From an uncultured Eubacteriales bacterium (GTDB lineage: Bacteria > Bacillota > Clostridia > Christensenellales > Aristaeellaceae): a stretch of DNA of 64,000 nucleotides. Under the pieces are notes generated by a model that was not told the DNA's origin, did not search any database, and saw nothing but the letters and a program-made list of their open reading frames with translations. The DNA lies in NCBI GenBank assembly GCA_900316415.1, contig ONCV01000004.1, positions 62,001 to 126,000 of the forward strand. The letters run 5' to 3'. Position 1 is the first letter of the stretch; the number at the start of each line of letters is the position of its first letter. Made by a program: the position numbers and the translations under genes. Below, in pieces: positions 17,867 through 25,196 of the stretch.

Positions 17867-19437
17867 TCTTCGTCCTCCTCAAAGGTCATGGCGTCCGGAT
17901 CCGGCGTGATGTACGGCGTGGGCGTGGGCATCGGGGAGGGCGTCGGCGTCGCGGTGGGCTCCGAGTTGTTCAGCACGGGCACGTACTCCAGATTGTGATT
18001 CTCCGGCGTGGGCGTGGGTTCGGGCGTGGGCTCCGGCGTCGGCGACGGGGTTTCCGTCGGCTCGGGCGTGGGAGTCTCCGTCGCGTTGGGATCCGGCGTG
18101 CTCTGGCTTTCGAACAGGGAGGAGGCGATCTGCGGAACCTGGGGCGAGGGCCGGGCACTCTCCAGGGGCACCAGCTCCACGCTGGCCCGTCCATTCTCCC
18201 GGCCCTGAATGGCCTCGGGGGTGGGCTTGTAACGCAGGACGATGACGTACTCCAGATGCTGGAAATCCGCCAGGGGTTCCAGCACGATGTACTGCTTGTT
18301 GGAATCCATGCCGCGGGTGCTCTCCCGGACGGTGCCGATGGGAATGCCCTTGGGGAAGGACATGCCGACGCCGCTGGTCACGACCGTATCCCCAGGGCGG
18401 GGCAGGTTGTCGTCCGGCAGATAGTACATCCGGCACATGGCGGTGCCGTCGATGCCCAGGGTGCCCCGGACGGTTCCCTGATCCCGGGAGGAGGAAATCA
18501 GCGCCGCGATGGACGCCTCGGAGTCGATAATCGTCCGCACGGTGGACATCGTGGGCTGCACGCTTTCCGTATAGCCCACCAGGGCGCCCGAGATGGTGAC
18601 GGCCATGTAATTCTCCAGCCCGTCATTGGAGCCCTTGTTGATCGTAAAGGTGGAAAAATAATTGCTGTCGGATTTCCCGATCACCGTGCAGATGATCGGC
18701 TGCATGCTGGCATTGGCGGCGATTTCATCGCTCAGGTCCTCGTACTGCGAAAGGGTGTGCTGCAGTTCGTCCGCCAGCATGGCCTTGTAGACCAGCTGCT
18801 CGTTTTCCGCCCGCAGGGCGTTGTATTCGTTTTCAATATTGGCCCGCAGCTTCATGGACCGGAAATAGCCGAAGACGGATTCCGTCAGCGAGGAGAAGAA
18901 CCCCTGCACCGGGGTGACCGCCTCGCCGATCATCACCTCGGAATCCCCCAGCAGCGGGGCCTCGGGAAGGATGCGGTGGAAGATATAGGCCGCGGAAAGC
19001 AGCACCAGCACCGCCGTGACCGCCACCATCAAAATGAACCGCAGGGTGGGGTGCCCCCGGTTCGCCCGGCGGCGGGCCCGGATCGCCTGCAGATCGTCAT
19101 CGTCCCCGGCGGTGAAGTTTCCGAGCCGATCCCGGAAATCCGGTTCGTTTTCGGAACGGGACGTGAGCTCCGGAGCCGCGGCTTCCTCCGCCGGAGAGCC
19201 GGCATCCCGGAAGCCATCGCCCTCTTCCGCCTCTTCCCGGCGCCCGGCCCGGAGATGCCTGTGCGGCGCGGAGGCCGCGTCCGGGATCTCCCGGTCGCCC
19301 CGCAGCTTGCGCAGGGCTTCCTCCGGCGTGTCGGAGGATACGGGGGAGGCGGAATCAGCGGGCTCATCGTAGATAAAATCGTCCTTCACGACCGGACGGG
19401 GATCTTCCTTTTTCGTCCTGGAAAAGAACCGGGCCAT
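17863..19437 (-). CDS. mreC: Rod shape-determining protein MreC with Thr-Pro-rich C-terminal extension
   Basis: A bitopic elongasome scaffold, 524 residues against about 280-330 usually. Residues 1-130 are a charged cytoplasmic extension. The membrane helix is 132-152 (TLRFILMVAVTAVLVLLSAA). A coiled coil follows (residues near 190-240, ENEYNALRAENEQLVYKAMLADEL), then the MreC beta-domain with ISGALVGYTESV and GVGMSFPKGIPIGTV. The last roughly 80 residues, outside the membrane, are a TP/EP repeat (PTPEPTETPSPTPEP and on) ending acidic (MTFEEDEE). The tail resembles the stalks of the two giant proteins at 25-54 kb. Translation starts at ATG 19437 with a near-perfect AAAGGAGGTGA. Confidence 0.92.
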   Translation of the reverse strand: MARFFSRTKKEDPRPVVKDDFIYDEPADSASPVSSDTPEEALRKLRGDREIPDAASAPHRHLRAGRREEAEEGDGFRDAGSPAEEAAAPELTSRSENEPDFRDRLGNFTAGDDDDLQAIRARRRANRGHPTLRFILMVAVTAVLVLLSAAYIFHRILPEAPLLGDSEVMIGEAVTPVQGFFSSLTESVFGYFRSMKLRANIENEYNALRAENEQLVYKAMLADELQHTLSQYEDLSDEIAANASMQPIICTVIGKSDSNYFSTFTINKGSNDGLENYMAVTISGALVGYTESVQPTMSTVRTIIDSEASIAALISSSRDQGTVRGTLGIDGTAMCRMYYLPDDNLPRPGDTVVTSGVGMSFPKGIPIGTVRESTRGMDSNKQYIVLEPLADFQHLEYVIVLRYKPTPEAIQGRENGRASVELVPLESARPSPQVPQIASSLFESQSTPDPNATETPTPEPTETPSPTPEPTPEPTPTPENHNLEYVPVLNNSEPTATPTPSPMPTPTPYITPDPDAMTFEEDEE

Positions 19438-19514
19438 CTGATTTCACCTCCTTTTTCCATCTTGCTGTTCTTCATTCCTTTGCCGCCGCAGACCGGGCGG
19501 CCCGGGGAACGCGG

Positions 19515-20534
19515 CTACGCGTCCGCCCGGCGATCCTGGGGCGTTACCAGCTGGATGTTCTCCGTCAGGTATCCGATGCCCAGCACACAGCAGTCCTCCG
19601 GATCCCGGGCCATCAGCACGGGAATCTCCAGCTTTTCGGAAATATACTGATCCAGGGCGAAGAGCATGCTGCCCCCGCCGGTCAGATGAATGCCGCCCCG
19701 CATGATGTCCGCGCAGAGCTCCGGCGGCGTCCGCTCCAGCACCCATTTGATCGACTTCAGGATGGCCTCGCAGGGCTCCTTCACGGCCTCGTAGGCCTGG
19801 TCGGAGGTAAACTGGATGGTTCCCGCGGAGGTGTTCAGCTGGTTGATGCCCCGCACCAGGATGGACCGGGGCTCCTCCAGGGGAATGGCGGTGGCCAGAT
19901 CCTTCTTCACGTTCTCCGCCGTGTTCCGCCCCACGATGATGTTGCATTCCCGCTTCAGGTAATTCATCAGGGACTCGTCCATCCGGTCCCCGCCGACGCC
20001 GACGCTCTGGGAAACCACCAGGCCCCCCAGGGAGATGACGGCCACGTCCGTCGTGCCCGCGCCGATATCCACCACCATGTTGCCCACCGGGTCGTAGACC
20101 GGCAGACCGGTGCCGATGGCGCCGGCAAAGGGCTTTTCAATCAGGAAAACGTGCTTGGCGCCGGCCAGGCGGACCGCCTCGGTCAGGGCGCGACGGCTGA
20201 CATCGTCCATCCCGCAGGGAATGGAGACGATCACCCGGGGCTTGGTCAGATAGCTGACGCCGATGGCCTTCCGCAGGAAATAGCGCAGCATCAGCTGGGT
20301 CATGTCAAAATCGGAAACCTGGCCGTTCCGGATGGGGGAGACGGACATCAGCCGCTCCGGGCTGCGCCCGTAGAGGAACTTCGCCTCGTCGCCCACCGCG
20401 CGGACGGTGCGCTTGCTCTCCCGCTCCACGACCACGACCGTGGGCTCGGAGATCACAATCCCGCGCCCGCTGACGTAGATGGAGGTGTTGGAGGTTCCCA
20501 GATCAATACCGATATCGGGGGCCGTAAAGGGCAT
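19515..20534 (-). CDS. mreB: Rod shape-determining protein MreB (bacterial actin)
   Basis: The actin-like filament that guides side-wall synthesis. In 339 residues it has the actin-fold phosphate loops DIGIDLGTSNTSIYV and VVDIGAGTTDVAVISLGG, the adenosine motif LTGGGSMLFALDQYI, and the MreB-specific KPRVIVSIPCGMDDVSRRAL, near family length. No N-terminal amphipathic helix is obvious, as in many Gram-positive MreBs. The ATG at 20534 has GGAAGGAAG upstream. It is the second gene of the operon after maf, with a 97-nt spacer that holds a GC-rich stretch but no clear promoter. Confidence 0.96.
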   Translation of the reverse strand: MPFTAPDIGIDLGTSNTSIYVSGRGIVISEPTVVVVERESKRTVRAVGDEAKFLYGRSPERLMSVSPIRNGQVSDFDMTQLMLRYFLRKAIGVSYLTKPRVIVSIPCGMDDVSRRALTEAVRLAGAKHVFLIEKPFAGAIGTGLPVYDPVGNMVVDIGAGTTDVAVISLGGLVVSQSVGVGGDRMDESLMNYLKRECNIIVGRNTAENVKKDLATAIPLEEPRSILVRGINQLNTSAGTIQFTSDQAYEAVKEPCEAILKSIKWVLERTPPELCADIMRGGIHLTGGGSMLFALDQYISEKLEIPVLMARDPEDCCVLGIGYLTENIQLVTPQDRRADA

Positions 20535-20631
20535 GAATTCGTTCTTCCTTCCAGATTCAGACTGGCGGCCGGCGCGAAGCGCGGACGCCGTGGGATGCGG
20601 GCGGGGCCGGAGCCGGAAATGCCCGATTGCG

Positions 20632-21201
20632 TCAGAGAACGGGATAGCCCGCCCGGGTCAGCAGGCGGCGGACCAGATACAGCGGCAGGCCCATCACCCC
20701 GTAAAAGCAGCCGTCCAGATGGCGGACGAAAAGGGCGCCGAGCCCCTGAATGCCATAGGCGCCGGCCTTGTCCAGAGGCTCCCCGCTGGCGGTATAGGCG
20801 TCAATCTCCGCCTCCGTCATGGCGTCAAAGGTCACCTGCGAGGCGTCCGTATCCGTAAAGCGGCGGCCCGCCGGGGAAATCACCGTCACCCCGGTATACA
20901 CCTGATGCGTCCGCCCGGCGAGCAGGCGCAGCATGCGCTTCGCGTCCTCCGGATCCCGGGGCTTTCCCAGGGAAACCCCGTCCACGCACACCAGCGTGTC
21001 CGAGGCGAGGACAAACCGGCCCGGATGCAGCGCCGCGGCAGCCAGCGCCTTTCGGCGGCTGAGCTCGGCCACGGCCTCCTCCGCGGGAAGATCACAGGCC
21101 TCGTCCACCTCCGGCGCGTCGGCCTCAAAGGGAATGCCGGCCAGCGCAAGCAGTTCGCGCCGCCGGGGCGAGGAGGAAGCCAGAATCAGCGGTTCCGCCA
21201 T
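20632..21201 (-). CDS. maf: Maf-family nucleoside triphosphate pyrophosphatase
   Basis: A cytosolic house-cleaning enzyme of 189 residues that hydrolyses non-canonical or modified NTPs (dTTP/UTP or m7GTP types). The hallmark N-terminus LILASSSPRRRELL, the catalytic acid region VLASDTLVCVDG and GKPRDPEDAKRML, and the C-terminal AYGIQGLGALFV and DGCFYGVMGLPLYLV are all present. The ATG at 21201 has GGAGGTGC just upstream; the open frame continues further but without a ribosome site. Maf next to mreB is common in Firmicutes, where it has been linked with septum formation. It leads the mre operon here. Confidence 0.94.
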   Translation of the reverse strand: MAEPLILASSSPRRRELLALAGIPFEADAPEVDEACDLPAEEAVAELSRRKALAAAALHPGRFVLASDTLVCVDGVSLGKPRDPEDAKRMLRLLAGRTHQVYTGVTVISPAGRRFTDTDASQVTFDAMTEAEIDAYTASGEPLDKAGAYGIQGLGALFVRHLDGCFYGVMGLPLYLVRRLLTRAGYPVL

Positions 21202-21231
21202 AAAGCACCTCCGAAAAAGGGATACCCGGTC

Positions 21232-21261
21232 ATTATACCACATTTTTCCGGAGAAGGGAAA
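21232..21261 (-). promoter_or_regulatory. Predicted promoter of the maf-mre-rodA operon
   Basis: A consensus -10, TATAAT (21237-21232, minus strand), lies about 30 nt before the maf ATG. The -35 (TTTCCC at 18 nt) is weak. Confidence 0.45.
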
Positions 21262-21274
21262 TTCCCGGAAGAGA

Positions 21275-21303
21275 TTGACAGGGTTTTTTAAAAAAGTTAC
21301 AAT
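21275..21303 (+). promoter_or_regulatory. Predicted sigma-A promoter of the alpha-galactosidase gene
   Basis: TTGACA (21275-21280), 17 nt, TACAAT (21298-21303), about 25 nt before the ATG at 21328. The spacer has a T6/A6 run. Confidence 0.7.
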
Positions 21304-21327
21304 CCCCGCAGAAGGAGGAGAATACCG

Positions 21328-22503
21328 ATGATTCTGAATACGCCGCCCATGGGATGGAACAGCTGGAATACCTTTGGAAACAATATTTCGGACAGCCTGA
21401 TCCGGGAAACCGCCCGGGTCATGAAGGACAGGGGCTATCTGGAGGCCGGATACCGGTACATCGTCATCGACGACACCTGGAGCCTGAAGGAGCGGGACGC
21501 GGAGGGACGCCTGCAGCCCGATCCGGAGAAATTTCCCCATGGCATGAAGGCGCTGGCGGACTATGTGCACGACCTGGGCTTCCTGTTCGGCATGTACTCC
21601 TGCGCCGGCGTGCAGACCTGCGCGGGCTATCCCTCTTCCTACGACCATGAATTCACGGACGCGGAAACCTTCGCCTCCTGGGGCGTGGACTATCTGAAAT
21701 ATGATTTCTGCTACTTCCCCGCCAACGCGGACAACCTGAACCGGTACGCCACCATGTCCATGGCCCTGAAAGCCTCCGGGCGGGATATCCTGCTGGCCGC
21801 CTGCAACTGGGGCTCCGGAGAGCCCTGGAAATGGATGAAATCCATCGGCGTGCATATGTACCGTTCCACCGGGGATATCTTTGACAATTTCAAGTCCTTC
21901 TCCGATATCGCCCGTTCCCAGCTGCCGAATTTCTGCATGAGCGGCGCCAACTGCTTCAACGATATCGATATGCTGACCGTCGGCATGTACGGCAAGGGCA
22001 ACGTGGGCCTGGGCCAGGTCTGCACGGACGCGGAATATGAGACCCAGTTCGCCCTGTGGTGCCTGCTCGGCGCGCCGCTGATGATCGGCGGGGACGTGCG
22101 GAACCTGAACGAATTCTCGGAAAAGCTACTGCTGAATCCGGGGCTGCTGGCCCTGAACCAGGACGCGGAAGGCCGCGTGCCCCAGACGGTGTACCGAGGC
22201 CGGGTGGTTCATTCCGGGCCGGACGTGGAAGGCGGATGGAAGGAATATCCGGACACGGGGCTGACCCTTTTCAAGCATCTGAGCGATCACGAATTCGCCG
22301 TGGGCTATTTCAACTTCGCGCCCCAGTCCGGGGAGGTTCCCTTCATCTTCGCCGATGCGGGCCTGCCCGGAACCAGCGGCCTGGCATTCCATTTCACGGA
22401 CGCGATCACCGGAGAGGACCTGGGCGTGAAACGGGATTATTTCCATCAGATGCTTCCCGCCCACGGATGCAGGGTGCTGAAATGCCGGATTGTGAAGGCC
22501 TGA
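21328..22503 (+). CDS. Alpha-galactosidase, glycoside hydrolase family 27
   Basis: A retaining glycosidase of 391 residues, expected to release terminal alpha-linked galactose (raffinose-type oligosaccharides, galactomannan). It has no signal peptide, so it acts in the cytosol. The (beta/alpha)8 domain has the opening PPMGWNSWNTFG, the substrate-binding VIDDTW, the nucleophile in YLKYDFCY (Asp126), the acid/base in RSTGDIFD (Asp183), NDIDMLTVG, and LLGAPLMIGGDVRNL. A short beta-sandwich domain closes the protein (from about residue 300). AAGGAGGAG precedes the ATG. Some GH27 members act on beta-L-arabinopyranosides or alpha-N-acetylgalactosaminides, so substrate is not fixed by sequence alone. 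The last 22 nt overlap the next gene. Confidence 0.9.
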   Translation: MILNTPPMGWNSWNTFGNNISDSLIRETARVMKDRGYLEAGYRYIVIDDTWSLKERDAEGRLQPDPEKFPHGMKALADYVHDLGFLFGMYSCAGVQTCAGYPSSYDHEFTDAETFASWGVDYLKYDFCYFPANADNLNRYATMSMALKASGRDILLAACNWGSGEPWKWMKSIGVHMYRSTGDIFDNFKSFSDIARSQLPNFCMSGANCFNDIDMLTVGMYGKGNVGLGQVCTDAEYETQFALWCLLGAPLMIGGDVRNLNEFSEKLLLNPGLLALNQDAEGRVPQTVYRGRVVHSGPDVEGGWKEYPDTGLTLFKHLSDHEFAVGYFNFAPQSGEVPFIFADAGLPGTSGLAFHFTDAITGEDLGVKRDYFHQMLPAHGCRVLKCRIVKA

Positions 22504-22703
22504 GGCCCCGGTGCCGCGAATGCGGACGGGAGCTGACCGGGGATGAGGTTGCCGTGACGAAAAAGCTGATCAACCGCGGCGCCACGGAATTCTGCTGCGT
22601 GGACTGCCTGGCGAAGCATTTCGAGGTTTCCCCGGAGGCGATCCGGGAGCGGATTGCCTACTTCCGGGCGATGGGATGCACGCTGTTTTCCCGGGAGGAC
22701 TGA
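22482..22703 (+). CDS. Small cysteine-rich (zinc-ribbon-like) hypothetical protein, 73 aa
   Basis: I do not recognise the family. The protein begins inside the end of the GH27 gene in another frame (ATG at 22482, weak AGGGTG upstream). It carries CRECGRELTG and, 25 residues later, CCVDCLAKHF, a pair of C-x2-C knuckles suited to binding one zinc or iron, followed by a helical, acidic C-terminus. The short gap to tyrA (33 nt) suggests one transcript GH27-this-tyrA. A nucleic-acid or metal role is only a guess. The cysteine spacing and the codon pattern support it as a real gene. Confidence 0.65.
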   Translation: MPDCEGLRPRCRECGRELTGDEVAVTKKLINRGATEFCCVDCLAKHFEVSPEAIRERIAYFRAMGCTLFSRED

Positions 22704-22736
22704 AGGGAACCGCGCGGAAGAAACGGAGGAAAACGC

Positions 22737-23570
22737 ATGCGTATCGGAATCGTGGGGCTCGGGCTGATCGGAGGTTCCTTTGCCCGGGCGTACAGCGAGG
22801 GCGGCCATGAGGTGCTTGCGCTGGAGAAGAATCCCGCCGTGCTGGAGCGGGCCCGGGAGGCCGGGGCCGTGGAGGCGGTGCTGACGAAGGAAAACGCGCC
22901 GGATTGCGATCTGATCCTGGCCTGCGTCTATCCCGCCGCCGCGGTGGGCTTTCTGCGGGAGTTCGGGCCGGCCTTCGGCTCCCATCCCCTGGTGATCGAC
23001 TGCTGCGGAACCAAGCGGGGCGTTGTGGAACAGGGAAGGGCGGCCGCGAAGGAATTCGGGTTCACCTATCTGGGCGGGCATCCCATGGCGGGGACGCAGT
23101 TTTCCGGCTTTGATTATTCCCGGGCGGATCTGTACCGCGGCGCGCCGATGGTGATCGTGCCGCCGGAGGGGGCGGGGGAGGAACTGCTGGCGCGGGTTCG
23201 CACGGTGCTGGCTCCCGTCGGGTTTGCGGGCATCACGGTGACCACCGCGGAAGAACACGACCGGATCATCGCCTTCACCAGCCAGCTGGCCCATGTGGTT
23301 TCCAACGCATACGTAAAAAGCCCGGCGGCCCAGGTCCACAAGGGCTTTTCCGCCGGGAGCTACCGGGATTTGACTCGGGTGGCCTGGCTCAACCCGGAGA
23401 TGTGGGCGGAGCTGTTCCTGGACAACCGGGATTATCTGATTTCAGAAATTGATACGCTGATTCATCATCTGGAGGAATACCGGAACGATCTGGAAGCGGG
23501 CGATCGGGATCATCTGATTCGCCTGCTGTACGACGGAAAGCGCCGGAAAGAGGAACTGGACGGAGAATGA
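22737..23570 (+). CDS. tyrA: Prephenate dehydrogenase
   Basis: The tyrosine-branch enzyme that converts prephenate to 4-hydroxyphenylpyruvate with NAD(P)+. The 277 residues contain the Rossmann motif GIVGLGLIGGSFARAY, then YPAAAVGFL, DCCGTKRGV, and the substrate-binding GGHPMAGTQFSGFDYSRADLY with the catalytic His. The C-terminal helical dimer domain follows (HDRIIAFTSQLAHVVSNAYV). There is no chorismate mutase domain and no ACT domain, so it is the short, feedback-insensitive form. Other aromatic genes lie 33 kb downstream. GGAGG precedes the ATG. The stop faces the stop of the convergent MFS gene with 10 nt between. Confidence 0.93.
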   Translation: MRIGIVGLGLIGGSFARAYSEGGHEVLALEKNPAVLERAREAGAVEAVLTKENAPDCDLILACVYPAAAVGFLREFGPAFGSHPLVIDCCGTKRGVVEQGRAAAKEFGFTYLGGHPMAGTQFSGFDYSRADLYRGAPMVIVPPEGAGEELLARVRTVLAPVGFAGITVTTAEEHDRIIAFTSQLAHVVSNAYVKSPAAQVHKGFSAGSYRDLTRVAWLNPEMWAELFLDNRDYLISEIDTLIHHLEEYRNDLEAGDRDHLIRLLYDGKRRKEELDGE

Positions 23571-23580
23571 GCCGGAAGGC

Positions 23581-24798
23581 TCAGGCCGCCTTCCCGGAAG
23601 GGGAGGCGGTTCTTTCGTCCTTCGCGCCGAGGCAGCCGATCACGCAGCCCAGCAGGGCGATGCCCGCGGCGATCAGCATGGTGGGCCGAACCCCCAGGGA
23701 GTCAAACATCGCGCCGCCGGCCAGGCTGGCGAGCACCCCGCCCAGATTCGTGACGCTGACGAGCAGCCCCTGTGCCTTGGCGGAATCCTGATGGGGAATC
23801 ACCAGATCCGCGTAGGGCACGATGAGCACGATATACAGGGCATAGCTCGGCGCCTGCAGCAGCCTTGCCGCGAAGAAGAAGGGAAGGCTCGGCGCCAGGG
23901 CGTACACCAGAATCTTGATGACAAAGAACACAAACGCGAGCCGGATGTACCGGGCGTAGCTCCACTTTTTGGAAAGCCGGGAGGAGAATACCATCACGGG
24001 AACCTCCACCAGGGCCTGGAACGCCGCGATCAGCCCCATGTCGGAGGCGTCTCCGCCCAGGGCGCGGATCTCATTGATCATGAAGTTTCCGTCCATGTTG
24101 TGGGCCATGAAGATGATCGTCACGCCCAGCAGCAGGACGCTGAAGGTCCGGTGATGCCGGATAAACTGCACGAGGGAGAGGGATTTGACCTTCTCCCTTT
24201 CCGTGATGGCCGGATGAGCGGTTTCCGCGGCGCGCAGGTCCCGATCCACGAGAAAATTGCTGGCGAACTGGAAGCAGACCACCAGGAAGCCGCTGTACAG
24301 CAGCGCCAGATGGGAGAAGCGCTCCACCAACACGCCGAGAATGACAGAGACCACCATAAAGGCCAGGGAACCGACGGAGCGGGCCAGCCCGAAATTCAGA
24401 TCCGCCCCCACATGCTCCAGCCGGACGCAGAGATCCAGGTTCACCGCGTTGACCGCCATGAGGGCGGAACAGTACAGCGTATAGCAGACGGAGGTCAGAA
24501 GCCCGCTGACCGGCCGAAACCGCAGCAGCACCAGCGACACCGCCTGCACCAGGCAGAGCACGTGCAGCACCTGAATGTGCCGCACCCGGGGATGCCGGTC
24601 CAGAAAATCACCGATCAGGGTGCTCAGAACGGCCCCGCCGATGTTGCCAAGGGCCAGGATGATGCCCAGCTGCGCATTGCTGTACCCGACGCCCTGCAGA
24701 TAAACCGCCGCGTTGGTGGATACAAAGCAGAAGGACATCCAGAATCCCGCCGTGATCAGCATATAGTGGAAAGTAACCGCGGAGACCCGTTTCTTCAT
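23581..24798 (-). CDS. MFS transporter (MFS_1-like, 12 helices)
   Basis: A 405-residue major facilitator protein with twelve hydrophobic segments in two halves joined by a charged loop near residues 190-215. The helix 2-3 loop has GDFLDRHPRVR, a variant of the MFS signature, and ARSVGSLAF matches the LacY/NupG/HcaT-like branch. Such carriers import sugars, nucleosides or small aromatics by proton symport. Nearness to GH27 suggests an alpha-galactoside, nearness to tyrA an aromatic; neither is shown. A TTG nine nt upstream is in frame, but the ATG at 24798 is better spaced from GGGAG. Confidence 0.85.
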   Translation of the reverse strand: MKKRVSAVTFHYMLITAGFWMSFCFVSTNAAVYLQGVGYSNAQLGIILALGNIGGAVLSTLIGDFLDRHPRVRHIQVLHVLCLVQAVSLVLLRFRPVSGLLTSVCYTLYCSALMAVNAVNLDLCVRLEHVGADLNFGLARSVGSLAFMVVSVILGVLVERFSHLALLYSGFLVVCFQFASNFLVDRDLRAAETAHPAITEREKVKSLSLVQFIRHHRTFSVLLLGVTIIFMAHNMDGNFMINEIRALGGDASDMGLIAAFQALVEVPVMVFSSRLSKKWSYARYIRLAFVFFVIKILVYALAPSLPFFFAARLLQAPSYALYIVLIVPYADLVIPHQDSAKAQGLLVSVTNLGGVLASLAGGAMFDSLGVRPTMLIAAGIALLGCVIGCLGAKDERTASPSGKAA

Positions 24799-25196
24799 GA
24801 GGTGCAAACTCCCGTCCAGCCAAGTTCAGCCGTGAGGACTGACGGGGAAAATTATAAGGAGGAAGGGGCGGGAATGCAAGCGGAAAATCACAGCCCGGGA
24901 AGCGGCAGGAAACGGATGAAACCGGCCAATTATTTCCAGACTTCGGTTTTGTATTGTGAAAATAAAACAACAATTTTAACTTCATACCGCGTTGCCGAAG
25001 CATGGTCGGCAAGCAATGCGTGCGGAGGGGCTCCGAAACTCTGAAATAAGGAAGGAAAATGCAGAAAAACTGCTTGGTTTCATTGACAAGCAAGGGTTCC
25101 GTACTGTATTATGTTTTTTGTAAAAGAGACATTAATTGAACATTATTGTTGTCAGAGACCTGCATTTGCCCGACCGAGTCAAGAGGAGAGAGTGTC
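24799..25196. promoter_or_regulatory. Divergent AT-rich intergenic region; promoter of the first giant gene
   Basis: The region is clearly AT richer than its flanks between about 24925 and 25150. On the plus strand TTGACA (25083-25088) and TATTAT (25107-25112) are 18 nt apart, giving a leader of about 80 nt to the ATG at 25197, with AGAGGAGAG as ribosome site. I could not settle a promoter for the minus-strand MFS gene. No small gene or riboswitch was recognised. Confidence 0.6.
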
